From contig JBJMVQ010000045.1 in NCBI GenBank assembly GCA_045810625.1, positions 1 through 40,380 of the forward strand: a DNA stretch of 40,380 nt, given 5' to 3'. Below the pieces are notes generated by a model. It had not been told where the DNA came from. It saw only the letters and a list, made by a program, of their open reading frames with translations, and made no database searches. Every line of letters begins with the position of its first letter. Position 1 is the first letter of the stretch. The position numbers and the translations under genes were made by a program. Positions 7,757-15,789 of the stretch are shown in pieces. The DNA is from JACQFZ01 sp045810625 (GTDB lineage Bacteria; Pseudomonadota; Gammaproteobacteria; Acidiferrobacterales; Sulfurifustaceae).

Positions 7757-9027
7757 AAAAGAAGATCGGCGTACAGCACCTGCGGCTGGGGATGTACGTA
7801 AGCGAGCTCGATCGGCCATGGATCGAAAGCAGGTTCCTGTTCCAGGGCTTTGAAATCCGCACCGACGACGAGCTGGCGGAGCTGCGTCGTCTTTGCAAGT
7901 ACGTCTATATCGAAACCGAGGTCGAGTACCGCGACGGCGCGCTCCGCCCGCGGCACCCGTCGACCTTCGGGACCCCGGACCCGGAAGAATTCGCCGCGAA
8001 GCGAATCGGCTTCGAAATTCTCGATCAGTTCGAAACGCCGCAAGCGGGGACGCCGCGCTACCCCGATCAGACCGCGCTCGAAGCGGAGCTGCCCGCCGCC
8101 CGCGAGCTCGTCGCCGCGACCGACGGCTTCGTGCAAAACCTGCTGCATGACCTTCGGCTCGGGCGGAGCCTCGATGCCGATGCGGCGAAGGAACTCGTGG
8201 CGGCGATGGTGCAAAGCATCCTGCGCAATCCGGACGCCGCGATTTGGTTCACACGGTTGAAGCAGAAAGACGAATACGAGTCGCAGCACAGTCTGCGCAC
8301 CTGCGTGCTCGCGCTCGCGTTCGGACGGCATCTGGAGCTGCCGGAGGAAACGCTCAACCACCTCGGCCTCGGCGTTTTGCTGCACGATGTCGGCAAGACA
8401 CGCGTTCCGGCAGAACTGCTGCGCAAAACCGGACCGTTGACCGACGGCGAGCTCGAGCTGATGAAGAGCCACGTCCCGCGCGGCGTGGAGATCCTGGAGC
8501 AGACGCCCGGTATCCCGCCCGAATCGATGGAGGTCGCGCGCTGGCATCACGAGCGCTTCGACGGCAGCGGATATGCCGAGGGACTGAAAGGCGAAGAGAT
8601 CAGTCTGTTCGGACAGATCGGCGCGATCGTCGACACCTACGACGACATCACGAGCGACAGTGCGTACAAAAAGAGCATGTCCCCGCACGACGCGCTGCGC
8701 AAGCTCTACGAGTGGCGGCGCAAGGACTTCCACGAAAAGCTCGTGGAGCAATTCATTCAATGCATCGGCATCTATCCGATCGGCAGCGTCGTGCAAATGA
8801 ATACGGGAAGCATCGGCGTCGTCATCGCGGCGAATCGGCAGCGCCGCCTGCGCCCACGCGTCGCGCTCGTGCTCGACCCCGACCAGCGTCCGTATCCATC
8901 GCCGAAAACGATCGATCTCTACGACGAAGAACGCCGCGGCGATTCCACGCTCTCCATCCGCACCGTGCTGCCGGCGGGAAGCTTCGGCATCGATCCCTCG
9001 GACTATCTCCCGCTCGATAAGAAATAA
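7753..9027 (+). CDS. HD-GYP-domain protein with N-terminal DUF3391
   Basis: A 424-residue cytoplasmic protein of the class that hydrolyses cyclic-di-GMP. An N-terminal DUF3391-like part (about 1-130; VQHLRLGMYVSELDRPW) precedes the HD-GYP domain (about 170-350). Visible metal-binding motifs are the HD pair in LLHDVGKTRVP (211-212), SHVPRGVEIL, WHHERFDGSG (His265, His266) and IVDTYDDIT. The signature GYP is GYA here (residues 273-275), because the proline is replaced. The metal ligands appear intact, so catalysis may be retained while partner binding could differ. A C-terminal extension (about 350-424) resembles that of other DUF3391 proteins. The start is GTG 7753, which matches the family N-terminus. 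Confidence 0.9.
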   Translation: MKKKIGVQHLRLGMYVSELDRPWIESRFLFQGFEIRTDDELAELRRLCKYVYIETEVEYRDGALRPRHPSTFGTPDPEEFAAKRIGFEILDQFETPQAGTPRYPDQTALEAELPAARELVAATDGFVQNLLHDLRLGRSLDADAAKELVAAMVQSILRNPDAAIWFTRLKQKDEYESQHSLRTCVLALAFGRHLELPEETLNHLGLGVLLHDVGKTRVPAELLRKTGPLTDGELELMKSHVPRGVEILEQTPGIPPESMEVARWHHERFDGSGYAEGLKGEEISLFGQIGAIVDTYDDITSDSAYKKSMSPHDALRKLYEWRRKDFHEKLVEQFIQCIGIYPIGSVVQMNTGSIGVVIAANRQRRLRPRVALVLDPDQRPYPSPKTIDLYDEERRGDSTLSIRTVLPAGSFGIDPSDYLPLDKK

Positions 9028-9042
9028 TCGTTATTCTTTCTA

Positions 9043-9123
9043 ACCGCGGAGGACACAGAGGGCGCAGAGGAAATCAATAGGGACAACTAAAAACCTCTGC
9101 GTTCCTCCGCGTCCTTTGCGGTG
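9043..9123. repeat. Palindromic intergenic repeat, copy 1
   Basis: Left arm ACCGCGGAGGACACAGAGG... (9043-9070) and right arm CCTCTGCGTTCCTCC...TTTGCGGTG (9094-9123) are imperfect inverted repeats of about 28 bp around a 23-base AT-rich loop ending ACTAAAAA. The element is nearly identical to copy 2 at 9237-9317, and its right arm matches the motif of the array at 1-500. Confidence 0.9.
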
Positions 9124-9150
9124 AAAAATAATATTTCAGTAAGTTTCTTA

Positions 9151-9193
9151 AGCCGCTCACGCGAGCGGCCAACGCCCCACAACCTCGTATTCG
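9151..9193 (-). pseudogene. Duplicated 3' tail of thpR
   Basis: AGCCGCTCACGCGAGCGGCC and the following bases up to CCTCGTATTC repeat, with a few substitutions, the last ~42 bases of thpR at 9341-9383. The spacing between the copies is 190 bp, the same as that of the neighbouring palindromic repeats (9043 vs 9237, roughly). The repeat plus the gene tail was therefore duplicated as one segment. It is too short to code for anything. Confidence 0.8.
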
Positions 9194-9236
9194 CAAAAAA
9201 ATAAAGGGGAGGGTCTCATTACTAATATGATTATTT

Positions 9237-9317
9237 ACCGCGGAGGACACAGAGGACGCAGAGGAAATCAGTAGGAACAACTAAAAACCTCTGCGTTCCT
9301 CCGCGTCCTCTGCGGTG
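9237..9317. repeat. Palindromic intergenic repeat, copy 2
   Basis: Arms at 9237-9264 and 9288-9317 (CCTCTGCGTTCCTCC...CTCTGCGGTG) flank a 23-base loop, as in copy 1. It lies 30 bases from the thpR stop and could fold in that gene's 3' untranslated region. No transposase or target-site duplication is visible, so it resembles a REP/MITE-like non-autonomous repeat rather than an insertion sequence. Confidence 0.9.
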
Positions 9318-9346
9318 AAAAATATTGTAAGTATCTCTTCAGCCGC

Positions 9347-9859
9347 TTACCCGAGCAGCCAGCGCCGCACGACCTCGTATTCCGATCCGCCGGCACCGAG
9401 ACGCGACGACACCAAGCACAGATCGCGCACCGACCACGCGATCGGCGCGATCGGTTGCCGGCGCGCTGCGCGCGCGACGTCGCGCGCCAGCGTGACGTGC
9501 AGGCGGTACAGCCGACGTTCGGGCGCGTGCCCGCACGCTTGGAGCGCGGATTGGAGCGACGCGACGAGCGCACCCAGCGCGGGTGGTACTTCTTCCGCTG
9601 CGAGCCAGACGATGCGCGAGCGCCGCTGCCATTCGGCGTGTGTCAGAACGCATTGGAACGGGCCGGCGTTCACGCCATCGATCGCCTGCTCGATGCACCG
9701 GCGGCGCTCGGCGTCGACGTTGCCGAGGAAGACGAGCGTCGCGTGCAGGTTACGCGGCGCGACGGCTCGCCCGGAGAGCGCGAGGCGTCCGGCGGCGTCC
9801 GCAAGCGCAGCGCGCACGGTATCGTCCGGCCACAATGCCGCGAAAAGTCGTTCGCTCAT
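9347..9859 (-). CDS. thpR: RNA 2',3'-cyclic phosphodiesterase (2H family, LigT/ThpR)
   Basis: A 170-residue member of the 2H phosphoesterase family, which opens 2',3'-cyclic phosphates at RNA ends. Both HxT motifs are present, HATLVFLG (His39) and HVTLARDV (His121), with the usual N-terminal LFAALWPDD. The start is ATG 9859, because the family sequence begins at MSERLFAALW and the upstream in-frame residues are Arg-rich and unlike the family. The product ends EYEVVRRWLLG. That end is the part copied at 9151-9193. No operon partner is obvious. Confidence 0.9.
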   Translation of the reverse strand: MSERLFAALWPDDTVRAALADAAGRLALSGRAVAPRNLHATLVFLGNVDAERRRCIEQAIDGVNAGPFQCVLTHAEWQRRSRIVWLAAEEVPPALGALVASLQSALQACGHAPERRLYRLHVTLARDVARAARRQPIAPIAWSVRDLCLVSSRLGAGGSEYEVVRRWLLG

Positions 9860-9999
9860 GTTGCGCCGCCCAGCAGCTGCTCCGATCAGCAAATAGGACA
9901 GGATTGACAACGTCCGACGTCGCTCGACAACGGCGGCCATACCGAGACTGGGAATCACCCGGTCGCACCTTGGGACCGCTCACGATATCTTATCGTCCT

Positions 10000-10254
10000 T
10001 CATCCCGCGACCGCTTGCGGCGTTTCCCGATAGCGCTCGCGCAGCCAAGCCGTATCGTTCGCGCCGGCGACGACATCCGCGGCGATCTGTCCCGCCGCCG
10101 TCTGGGACCTCAGCGCCTCGAAGCGCGGTGCAAGCGCCTTGAGCGTCGCGACGACCTCGCTCGTCGACGTTACAAGCCGCGTCGGAATCCGTTCGCTGTG
10201 TAGGTTGGCGCGCCGGAGCAGGAACGGTATTATCGAACCGCTTCCCACACTCAA
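10000..10254 (-). CDS. Small hypothetical protein, possibly a gene remnant
   Basis: An 84-residue frame with no recognised domain. The C-terminal half (EVVATLKALAPRFEALR, then NDTAWLRERYRET) weakly recalls the end of carboxylate-amine ligases of the YbdK/GCS2 type, but nothing resembling the catalytic part exists upstream. It could be a decayed 3' fragment or chance. No convincing ribosome-binding site was seen. Confidence 0.3.
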   Translation of the reverse strand: MSVGSGSIIPFLLRRANLHSERIPTRLVTSTSEVVATLKALAPRFEALRSQTAAGQIAADVVAGANDTAWLRERYRETPQAVAG

Positions 10255-10305
10255 ACGATATGCGCAAGCGCTGACCGCGCGACGGCAAACATCCTTGACG
10301 ACGAG

Positions 10306-10696
10306 ATGAGTCGGGAACCGATCCCCGAAGACGTGCGGCGATTTATTCTGATGAGCATCCCCTCCGTGCCGTATCTGGAGGCGATGCTCCTGCTCCGCAA
10401 CGACCCAGCCCGACCTTGGGATGCGAAACGCGTCGCGCAGCGGTTGTATGTAAGCGAAAAAGTGGCCGCCTCATTGCTGGCCGACCTTTCGGGCACGGGC
10501 GTCCTCGCCGACCGCCGACGAAACGATTCCCTCGTACTGCTATCGACCCCAGACCGAGGAGCTGCGGCAGATGATCGATCGAATTGCAAAAGTTTACAGC
10601 CATCATCTCGTTGAAGTGGCCAACCTGATCCATTCCGAGACGAGCAAGACAGCGCAGCGGTTCGCCGACGCGTTCAAATTTCGGGACGACAAATAA
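10306..10696 (+). pseudogene. Small winged-helix-like protein, broken by a 1-base frameshift
   Basis: The first frame gives MSREPIPEDVRRFILMSIPS...PWDAKRVAQRLYVSEKVAASLLADL and then turns into unlikely residues after GTGVLA. In the +1 frame the text from TADETIPSYCYRPQTEELRQ to FADAFKFRDDK and a TAA at 10694-10696 looks fully protein-like. It ends 1 base before the next ATG (10698), as expected in an operon. Removing one G at about 10510 joins both halves into one 129-residue protein. The N-terminal half looks like a small helix-turn-helix or winged-helix domain (RVAQRLYVSEKVAASLLADL). I have seen this arrangement next to DUF5985 membrane proteins. The break is either a real indel or a sequencing error. 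Confidence 0.8.
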
Positions 10697-10697
10697 T

Positions 10698-10958
10698 ATG
10701 GCGGAAACCATTTACACGTTGTGCGCCTTGACTTCGTTCCTGTGTGCTTGGCTGCTGCTGCGCAGTTACAACCGCACGCGCTACAAGCTGCTCTTCTGGA
10801 GCGGGCTGTGCTTCATCGGTCTGTTCGTGAACAACGTGTTCCTGATCCTCGACAAGGTCTTTTTCCCTTCGATCGACCTGTCCCTAATCCGGCTGCTGAG
10901 CGCCCTGATCGCGCCGCTGTTGTTGGTATTCGGCCTGATATGGCAGAAGGAGAATTAG
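10698..10958 (+). CDS. Small DUF5985-like membrane protein
   Basis: An 86-residue protein made almost entirely of three hydrophobic helices (about 4-22, 30-52 and 60-82) with a short polar tail, WQKEN. It resembles DUF5985 proteins, which have no known function. It starts 1 base after the stop of the frameshifted small gene and is followed 2 bases later by a second protein of the same type, so the three form one transcription unit. The two membrane proteins may pair. Confidence 0.75.
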   Translation: MAETIYTLCALTSFLCAWLLLRSYNRTRYKLLFWSGLCFIGLFVNNVFLILDKVFFPSIDLSLIRLLSALIAPLLLVFGLIWQKEN

Positions 10959-10960
10959 CC

Positions 10961-11224
10961 GTGAATGAAATGCTGCTAGGCGCGTCCGCCATGGCATCAC
11001 TGATCGTCGCGCTGTTTTTCTTCCGATTCTGGCGAAACTCGCGCGACCGATTGTTCCTGTTCTTCGCGCTGTCGTTCGCACTCGAAGGCGTGAACCGCGT
11101 CGCGCTCGGACTAACCGGCGGTCTACCGGAAGACCGGCCTAGCTACTACATCGTGCGCCTTATCGCCTATAGCCTCATCCTGATCGCGATTCTCGACAAG
11201 AACCGCCCGCGCCGCGGAAGCTGA
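10961..11224 (+). CDS. Second small DUF5985-like membrane protein
   Basis: About 87 residues with three predicted membrane helices (MASLIVALFFF, LFLFFALSFALEGV and a last one around RLIAYSLILIAILDKN). The start is taken as GTG 10961 because AGAAGGAG lies 9 bases upstream, inside the preceding gene. ATG 10970 is an alternative. The conserved-looking FFRFWRNSRDRLFLFFALSFALEG is typical of the DUF5985 group. It is probably co-expressed with the two genes before it. Function is unknown. Confidence 0.75.
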   Translation: MNEMLLGASAMASLIVALFFFRFWRNSRDRLFLFFALSFALEGVNRVALGLTGGLPEDRPSYYIVRLIAYSLILIAILDKNRPRRGS

Positions 11225-11246
11225 CCGAGGTTGGGACGCGCGCGAG

Positions 11247-12590
11247 CTACTTATCGGGCCGCACCGTTGAATGCCCGGTAGCTTCGCCGGTTGCGCGTCC
11301 CGGATGCGTGTCGGCATGCCATTCCAACACGAACAGCATCACGAAAAACGCGATGACGTAGGCAACCGGCACGTGCCAGCCGTTCCTGACCCAAGCGGCG
11401 ACCGACTTCGCCTCGCCGAAGACATTCGACAGCGCCACGCCCGCGCTCGAGCCGAACCAGATCATCGAGCCGCCGAAACCGACCGCGAACGCGAGAAACC
11501 CCCAGTCGTAACCGCCCTGTTTGAGTGCCAGCGCGGTGAGCGGAATGTTGTCGAACACCGCGGAAACGAAACCGAGGCCGAGCGCGGTCTGCCACGAGGC
11601 AGCAGGCAGCTCTTCGACCGGCATCATCGACGCGCTCGTCACGAGCGCCAGCAAAAAAATGCTTCCCTTGAACGCCTCGGGCAGCAATCGCCAGTGCGGC
11701 ATCCGCAGCCGCGCGGAGATGAGCAGCGCCCCCCAGACCGCCGCGCCGATGAACGGAAACGCATCCGATATCTCGGGAAAGCGGCTGTTCACCACCACGT
11801 TGGTGACGATAGCGGCGACCAGAATGAATGCGACGATACCCACCCGCGCCCAGTCGATCGGCTCGCGCCCGTCGCTGTCGCTCTGGATCGGCGCGACGCG
11901 TTCCTGCTGCAGCGCTGCGGGAATGCCGAAGACAATCAGCGCGACCACGGAAGCGACATAAGCCTCGAACACCATCGTCGGGCTCACGCCGGCGATCCAC
12001 ATCATCGTCGTGGTGGTGTCGCCGACGACGCTGCCGGCGCCGCCGGCGTTCGACGCCGCCACGATGGCGGCAAGAAACCCGATGTGCACTTTGCGCCGGT
12101 ACACGCTCGCGGCGATGGCCGCACCGATCAGGGCCGCGGCGATATTGTCGAGGAACGACGACAGCACGAAGATCATCGCGAGCAGCACGAAGCTGCCGAG
12201 CCATCCGCGCGGCAGAAAGCGCGGCAACGCCAGCGGCGCGCGGCTTTCCTCGAAATGATGCGACAGCAGCGCAAACCCGAGCAGCAGCAACAGCAGATTG
12301 GTCAACATCACCGCTTCATGCGCCATGTGCGCGCCGAGACCGGCGAGCCCCGGGCCTTCCTTGAAGCCGGCGAAGCCGATCTTGTAAAGCGCGATCACGG
12401 CGAGACCGGTCAACGCCACGTAGAGGGTGTGTCGATGAAAGAGTGCGACGCCGATCAGCGTGAGCGCGAACAAAATGAAATCGATCGGGACTCCGAGAAC
12501 CGAAATGCCCGGGACCTCGGCGGCGGCCGCCGTCGGCCAGAGGATGGCGGCTACGGTGATACGGCACACATCGGCGCGATGACGGATCAT
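11247..12590 (-). CDS. SLC13/ArsB/NhaD-type ion transporter
   Basis: A 447-residue polytopic inner-membrane protein of the ion-transporter superfamily (citrate, arsenite and Na+/H+ exchangers). Two inverted halves each carry a re-entrant-like motif: LSSFLDNIAAALIGAAI in the first and SAVFDNIPLTALAL in the second. SNAGGAGSVVGDTTTTMMWIAG follows in the first half and GFGGSMIWFGSSAGVALSN in the second. These Asp-Asn and Thr-rich sites are those of NhaD-like carriers, so sodium or proton antiport is more likely than citrate uptake, but the substrate cannot be read from the sequence. The start is ATG 12590. The longer upstream frame overlaps the RND gene and is Arg-rich. An AAILWPTAAAA segment at the N-terminus could be a signal. 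It is downstream of the RND gene on the same strand. Confidence 0.8.
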   Translation of the reverse strand: MIRHRADVCRITVAAILWPTAAAAEVPGISVLGVPIDFILFALTLIGVALFHRHTLYVALTGLAVIALYKIGFAGFKEGPGLAGLGAHMAHEAVMLTNLLLLLLGFALLSHHFEESRAPLALPRFLPRGWLGSFVLLAMIFVLSSFLDNIAAALIGAAIAASVYRRKVHIGFLAAIVAASNAGGAGSVVGDTTTTMMWIAGVSPTMVFEAYVASVVALIVFGIPAALQQERVAPIQSDSDGREPIDWARVGIVAFILVAAIVTNVVVNSRFPEISDAFPFIGAAVWGALLISARLRMPHWRLLPEAFKGSIFLLALVTSASMMPVEELPAASWQTALGLGFVSAVFDNIPLTALALKQGGYDWGFLAFAVGFGGSMIWFGSSAGVALSNVFGEAKSVAAWVRNGWHVPVAYVIAFFVMLFVLEWHADTHPGRATGEATGHSTVRPDK

Positions 12591-12654
12591 GCGGACAGAC
12601 CTGTACGATGCACGGTTGTTATCGGTCGGTGGAAATGCCGGCGGGCTGTGCCGC

Positions 12655-15600
12655 CTACACCATTTCTTTGGTCGCCTCGGCAATCTCCTTTTGCCGCAGG
12701 ATCGCGTCGCCGCGGCCTCGTTCCAGCTTGGCGAACAACTCATAAACGCACGGAACGACGAACAGCGTCAAGAGCGTCGACACCAGCACGCCCCCGATCA
12801 CCGCGATCGCCATCGGTACGCGCGATTCGGCGCCGGGACCGAAGGCGAACGCAAGCGGCAGCGCGGCGGCGATGGTCGCGACCGACGTCATGAGGATCGG
12901 CCGCAGCCGTATCGGGCATGCTTCGAGCAGCGCCGGCCGCAGCGCGATGCCGCGGTCGCGAACCTGATTGGTGAAATCGACGAGCAGGATCGAGTTCTTC
13001 TTCACGATGCCCATCAGCAGAATCAGACCGATGAAGCTGTAGATGTTGAGCGACTGGTTTGAGACGAGCAGCGCGAGAAAGGCGCCCGACACGCTGAATG
13101 GCAGTGCCATCAGCACCGTCACCGGGTGGACGAAGCTGTTGAACTGCGATGCGAGCACCATGTAGGAAACGAACAAACCCAAAATCAACGCGAACCCCAG
13201 ATCGCTGAACGACTCCTTGAACGATTGCGAACCGCCGACGAACTGAATGTGGTAGCCCTGCGGCAGCACCGAGCGCGCTACGTCCTGTGCGGCCGCGAGC
13301 GCTTTCTCCTGCGACTGGCCCGTCTTCACGTTCGCCCAGATCTTGATCGCGCGTTCCCGATTGTAGCGGCTGATCTGCGACAGGCTCGGGTGCTCGGTCA
13401 ACTGCACGACTTCGGAAAGCGGAATCAGCTCGCCGCGGTTGTTACGCACGAAGAGACGCTTGATCTGCTCGGCGCGGTCCCGCTCCTGCTCCTGCAGGCG
13501 CACGCGCACGTCGTAGCGATGCCCGCCCGTCGAATACTGCCCGACGACGACGCCGCCGACGGTCGCATTCACGGTCTGCGAAATGGCGGTCACGCTCACG
13601 CCGCGCGCAGCGGCTTTGGTCCGGTCCGGAATGATTTGGATCTCGGGTTTGCCCTCGCGATAATCGCTGTTGATGTCCGTCATCAATCCCGTTTCGTTCA
13701 TCTTCTGGATGATCGTCTGGGAATACTCCGCGAGCCTGTCCCAGCTCGGCCCCTGCACCACGAATTCGATCGGAAAGCCGATCGACGCGGCGAAACCGCG
13801 CAGCGACAGGTCCTGCACGGTTGCTTTCAGATCCGGTATTTTCCGCAGCGTGTCGCGCGTCACGTTCATCAGCTCCTGCTGGCTCAACTCGTGGCCGGCC
13901 TGGGGATCGATGCCGCGCTGCCCGCGCGGCTTGAGCGACACGAAGAGTATGCCGGTATTCACTTGACCGGTTCCCGAGAAACCGCCGACCGCGGAGAAGT
14001 AACGATCCACCTCGGGCCGCGATTTGAAAAATTCCTCCGCCGCACGGAATTTCGAATCGGTGTAGTCGAGCGACGAGTCTTCGGGCGTCTGCATCCGCAC
14101 CAACAGCGTTCCCTGATCCTGCGGCGGCATGAACTCCTTGTTCAGGTACGTGATCGTGTAGAAGGACGCCGCGAAGAAGATCAATGAGCCGAGAATCACT
14201 TTCCAGCGATGGCGCAGCGCCACTTCCAGCATGCGGCGATAGAGCGCGGCGACGCCGTTGAACACGTAGTCCGCGGCACGGCCGACGCGCGTCGTGCGAT
14301 CGCCCGCCTGTACGAACGTCGAGGAGCGCATCGGGGTAAGCGTCAGCGCTTCGAGCAGCGACAGCAGCACCGCCACCGTCATGGTGATGCCGAACTGGAA
14401 GAAGAACTTGCCGATGACGCCGCGCATGAACGCGACCGGCAAAAAGATCGCGACCACGGCCAGCGTCGCCGCAAGCGCGGCGAAAGTGATCTGACGCGCG
14501 CCCTTCAGCGCCGCTTCCACGCGGTTCTCGCCCATCTCCCGGTGCCGCACGATGTTCTCGAGCACCATGATCGCGTCGTCGACGACGATGCCGATCGCGA
14601 GGCTCAAGCCCAGCAGCGTGAACGTATTGAGCGTGAACCCGAAAAAATAAAGCACAATGAACGCGCCGATGATCGACGTCGGAATCGCCAGAATCACGTT
14701 CAGCGTCGCGGTCCAGCTCACGAGAAACAGCCAGCAGATGAGTGCCGTCACGAGCGCGGACAGCACCAGCGTGAATTTGAATTCGCCGACGGAATCCTCG
14801 ATGAACTTGGTCGTGTCGAAATTGACGACGAGCCTCATGCCCGCGGGCAGCTGCTTGTTCACCTCGGCGAGGCGCGCCTTGACGCCGTGCGCGACCGCAA
14901 CGGCATTGGAACCGCGCTGCTTACGGATGCCGAGGCCGACGGCCGGCTCGCCGTTGAGACGCGACAGCCGGCGCACGTCGTTCAGCCCTTCCTCGATGTT
15001 CGCGACCTGCTTGAGCGAGATGCGGGTGTAGACCGGCTGTCCGCCGCGCTGGTTGATGACAATGTTGCCGAACTCTTCGGCCGTCTTCGCTTCCCCGAGC
15101 GTACGTACGTCGTATTCCTTTCGGCCCGAGGAGATTTGCCCGGCCGGCAACTCCGAGTGCTCGTTCTGAATCGCGTTCAGCACGTCGGTGACGGCAAGCT
15201 CGTACTTGTTCAACGCGCGCCCGGATGCCCACACGCGCAGATTCGGCTCTACGTAGCCGCCGAGCAGAATCTCACCCACGCCTTCGACGGACGAGAAGCG
15301 GTCCTTCAGCACGTCTTTCACGTAGCGCATCAGCTCGCGCGGCGCGTGGCGGTCGCTCGACAGCGCGAGCCACATGATCGGCTGATCTTCGGGGTTGGTC
15401 TTGCTGATGACCGGCGGGTCGATGTCTTTCGGCAACAGACGCTGCACCGCCGCGACCTTGTTTTGCACGTCCTGCAGCGCCTGCGCGATGTCGCGATTCA
15501 GCTCGAACTCGACGGTAATGCTGGCGTTGCCATAGGTCGCGACCGCCGACACGTTGCGCACGCCCTCAACCGTCATCACCGTGTCTTCGATGATGTCGAT

Positions 15601-15789
15601 GACGTTCGTCTCGACGATCTCGGGCGCGGCGCCTTGATACGTCACGTTGATCGCGACGACGGGGAAATCGACATCGGGCAACTGGCTGATGCCCATGCGC
15701 GACGCCCCGATAAGCCCGAATAGAATGAGGCCGACCATCAGCATCCACGCGAACACCGGCCGGCGTATCGCGATCTCGGGAAGGTTCAT
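12655..15789 (-). CDS. RND multidrug efflux permease (HAE1 type)
   Basis: A 1044-residue inner-membrane proton-drug antiporter of the AcrB/MexB/MdtC class. It starts with the family-typical MNLPEIAIRRPVFAWMLMVGL. The first periplasmic pore domain follows, then the transmembrane block with the proton-relay motif GIVVDDAIMVLENI (two Asp), then the second periplasmic domain and FIGLILLMGIVKKNSILLVDF near the end. The first transmembrane block ends ALTLTPMRSSTF rather than the more usual TPMLCS form. The start ATG overlaps the tolC-like stop by 4 bases (15786-15789), so the two are coupled. No membrane-fusion (adaptor) gene accompanies it, although this class needs one. It must be supplied from elsewhere or has been lost. 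Confidence 0.93.
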   Translation of the reverse strand: MNLPEIAIRRPVFAWMLMVGLILFGLIGASRMGISQLPDVDFPVVAINVTYQGAAPEIVETNVIDIIEDTVMTVEGVRNVSAVATYGNASITVEFELNRDIAQALQDVQNKVAAVQRLLPKDIDPPVISKTNPEDQPIMWLALSSDRHAPRELMRYVKDVLKDRFSSVEGVGEILLGGYVEPNLRVWASGRALNKYELAVTDVLNAIQNEHSELPAGQISSGRKEYDVRTLGEAKTAEEFGNIVINQRGGQPVYTRISLKQVANIEEGLNDVRRLSRLNGEPAVGLGIRKQRGSNAVAVAHGVKARLAEVNKQLPAGMRLVVNFDTTKFIEDSVGEFKFTLVLSALVTALICWLFLVSWTATLNVILAIPTSIIGAFIVLYFFGFTLNTFTLLGLSLAIGIVVDDAIMVLENIVRHREMGENRVEAALKGARQITFAALAATLAVVAIFLPVAFMRGVIGKFFFQFGITMTVAVLLSLLEALTLTPMRSSTFVQAGDRTTRVGRAADYVFNGVAALYRRMLEVALRHRWKVILGSLIFFAASFYTITYLNKEFMPPQDQGTLLVRMQTPEDSSLDYTDSKFRAAEEFFKSRPEVDRYFSAVGGFSGTGQVNTGILFVSLKPRGQRGIDPQAGHELSQQELMNVTRDTLRKIPDLKATVQDLSLRGFAASIGFPIEFVVQGPSWDRLAEYSQTIIQKMNETGLMTDINSDYREGKPEIQIIPDRTKAAARGVSVTAISQTVNATVGGVVVGQYSTGGHRYDVRVRLQEQERDRAEQIKRLFVRNNRGELIPLSEVVQLTEHPSLSQISRYNRERAIKIWANVKTGQSQEKALAAAQDVARSVLPQGYHIQFVGGSQSFKESFSDLGFALILGLFVSYMVLASQFNSFVHPVTVLMALPFSVSGAFLALLVSNQSLNIYSFIGLILLMGIVKKNSILLVDFTNQVRDRGIALRPALLEACPIRLRPILMTSVATIAAALPLAFAFGPGAESRVPMAIAVIGGVLVSTLLTLFVVPCVYELFAKLERGRGDAILRQKEIAEATKEMV

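Noticed and set aside
9074..9280. Frame across the palindromic repeat (SPQRTRRNAE-type translation)
   Set aside because: It translates only repeat sequence; such translations are recurrent annotation artefacts of this repeat type.
14209..15723. Long plus-strand frame of about 500 codons inside the RND gene
   Set aside because: Antisense to a well-supported efflux pump and without any domain.
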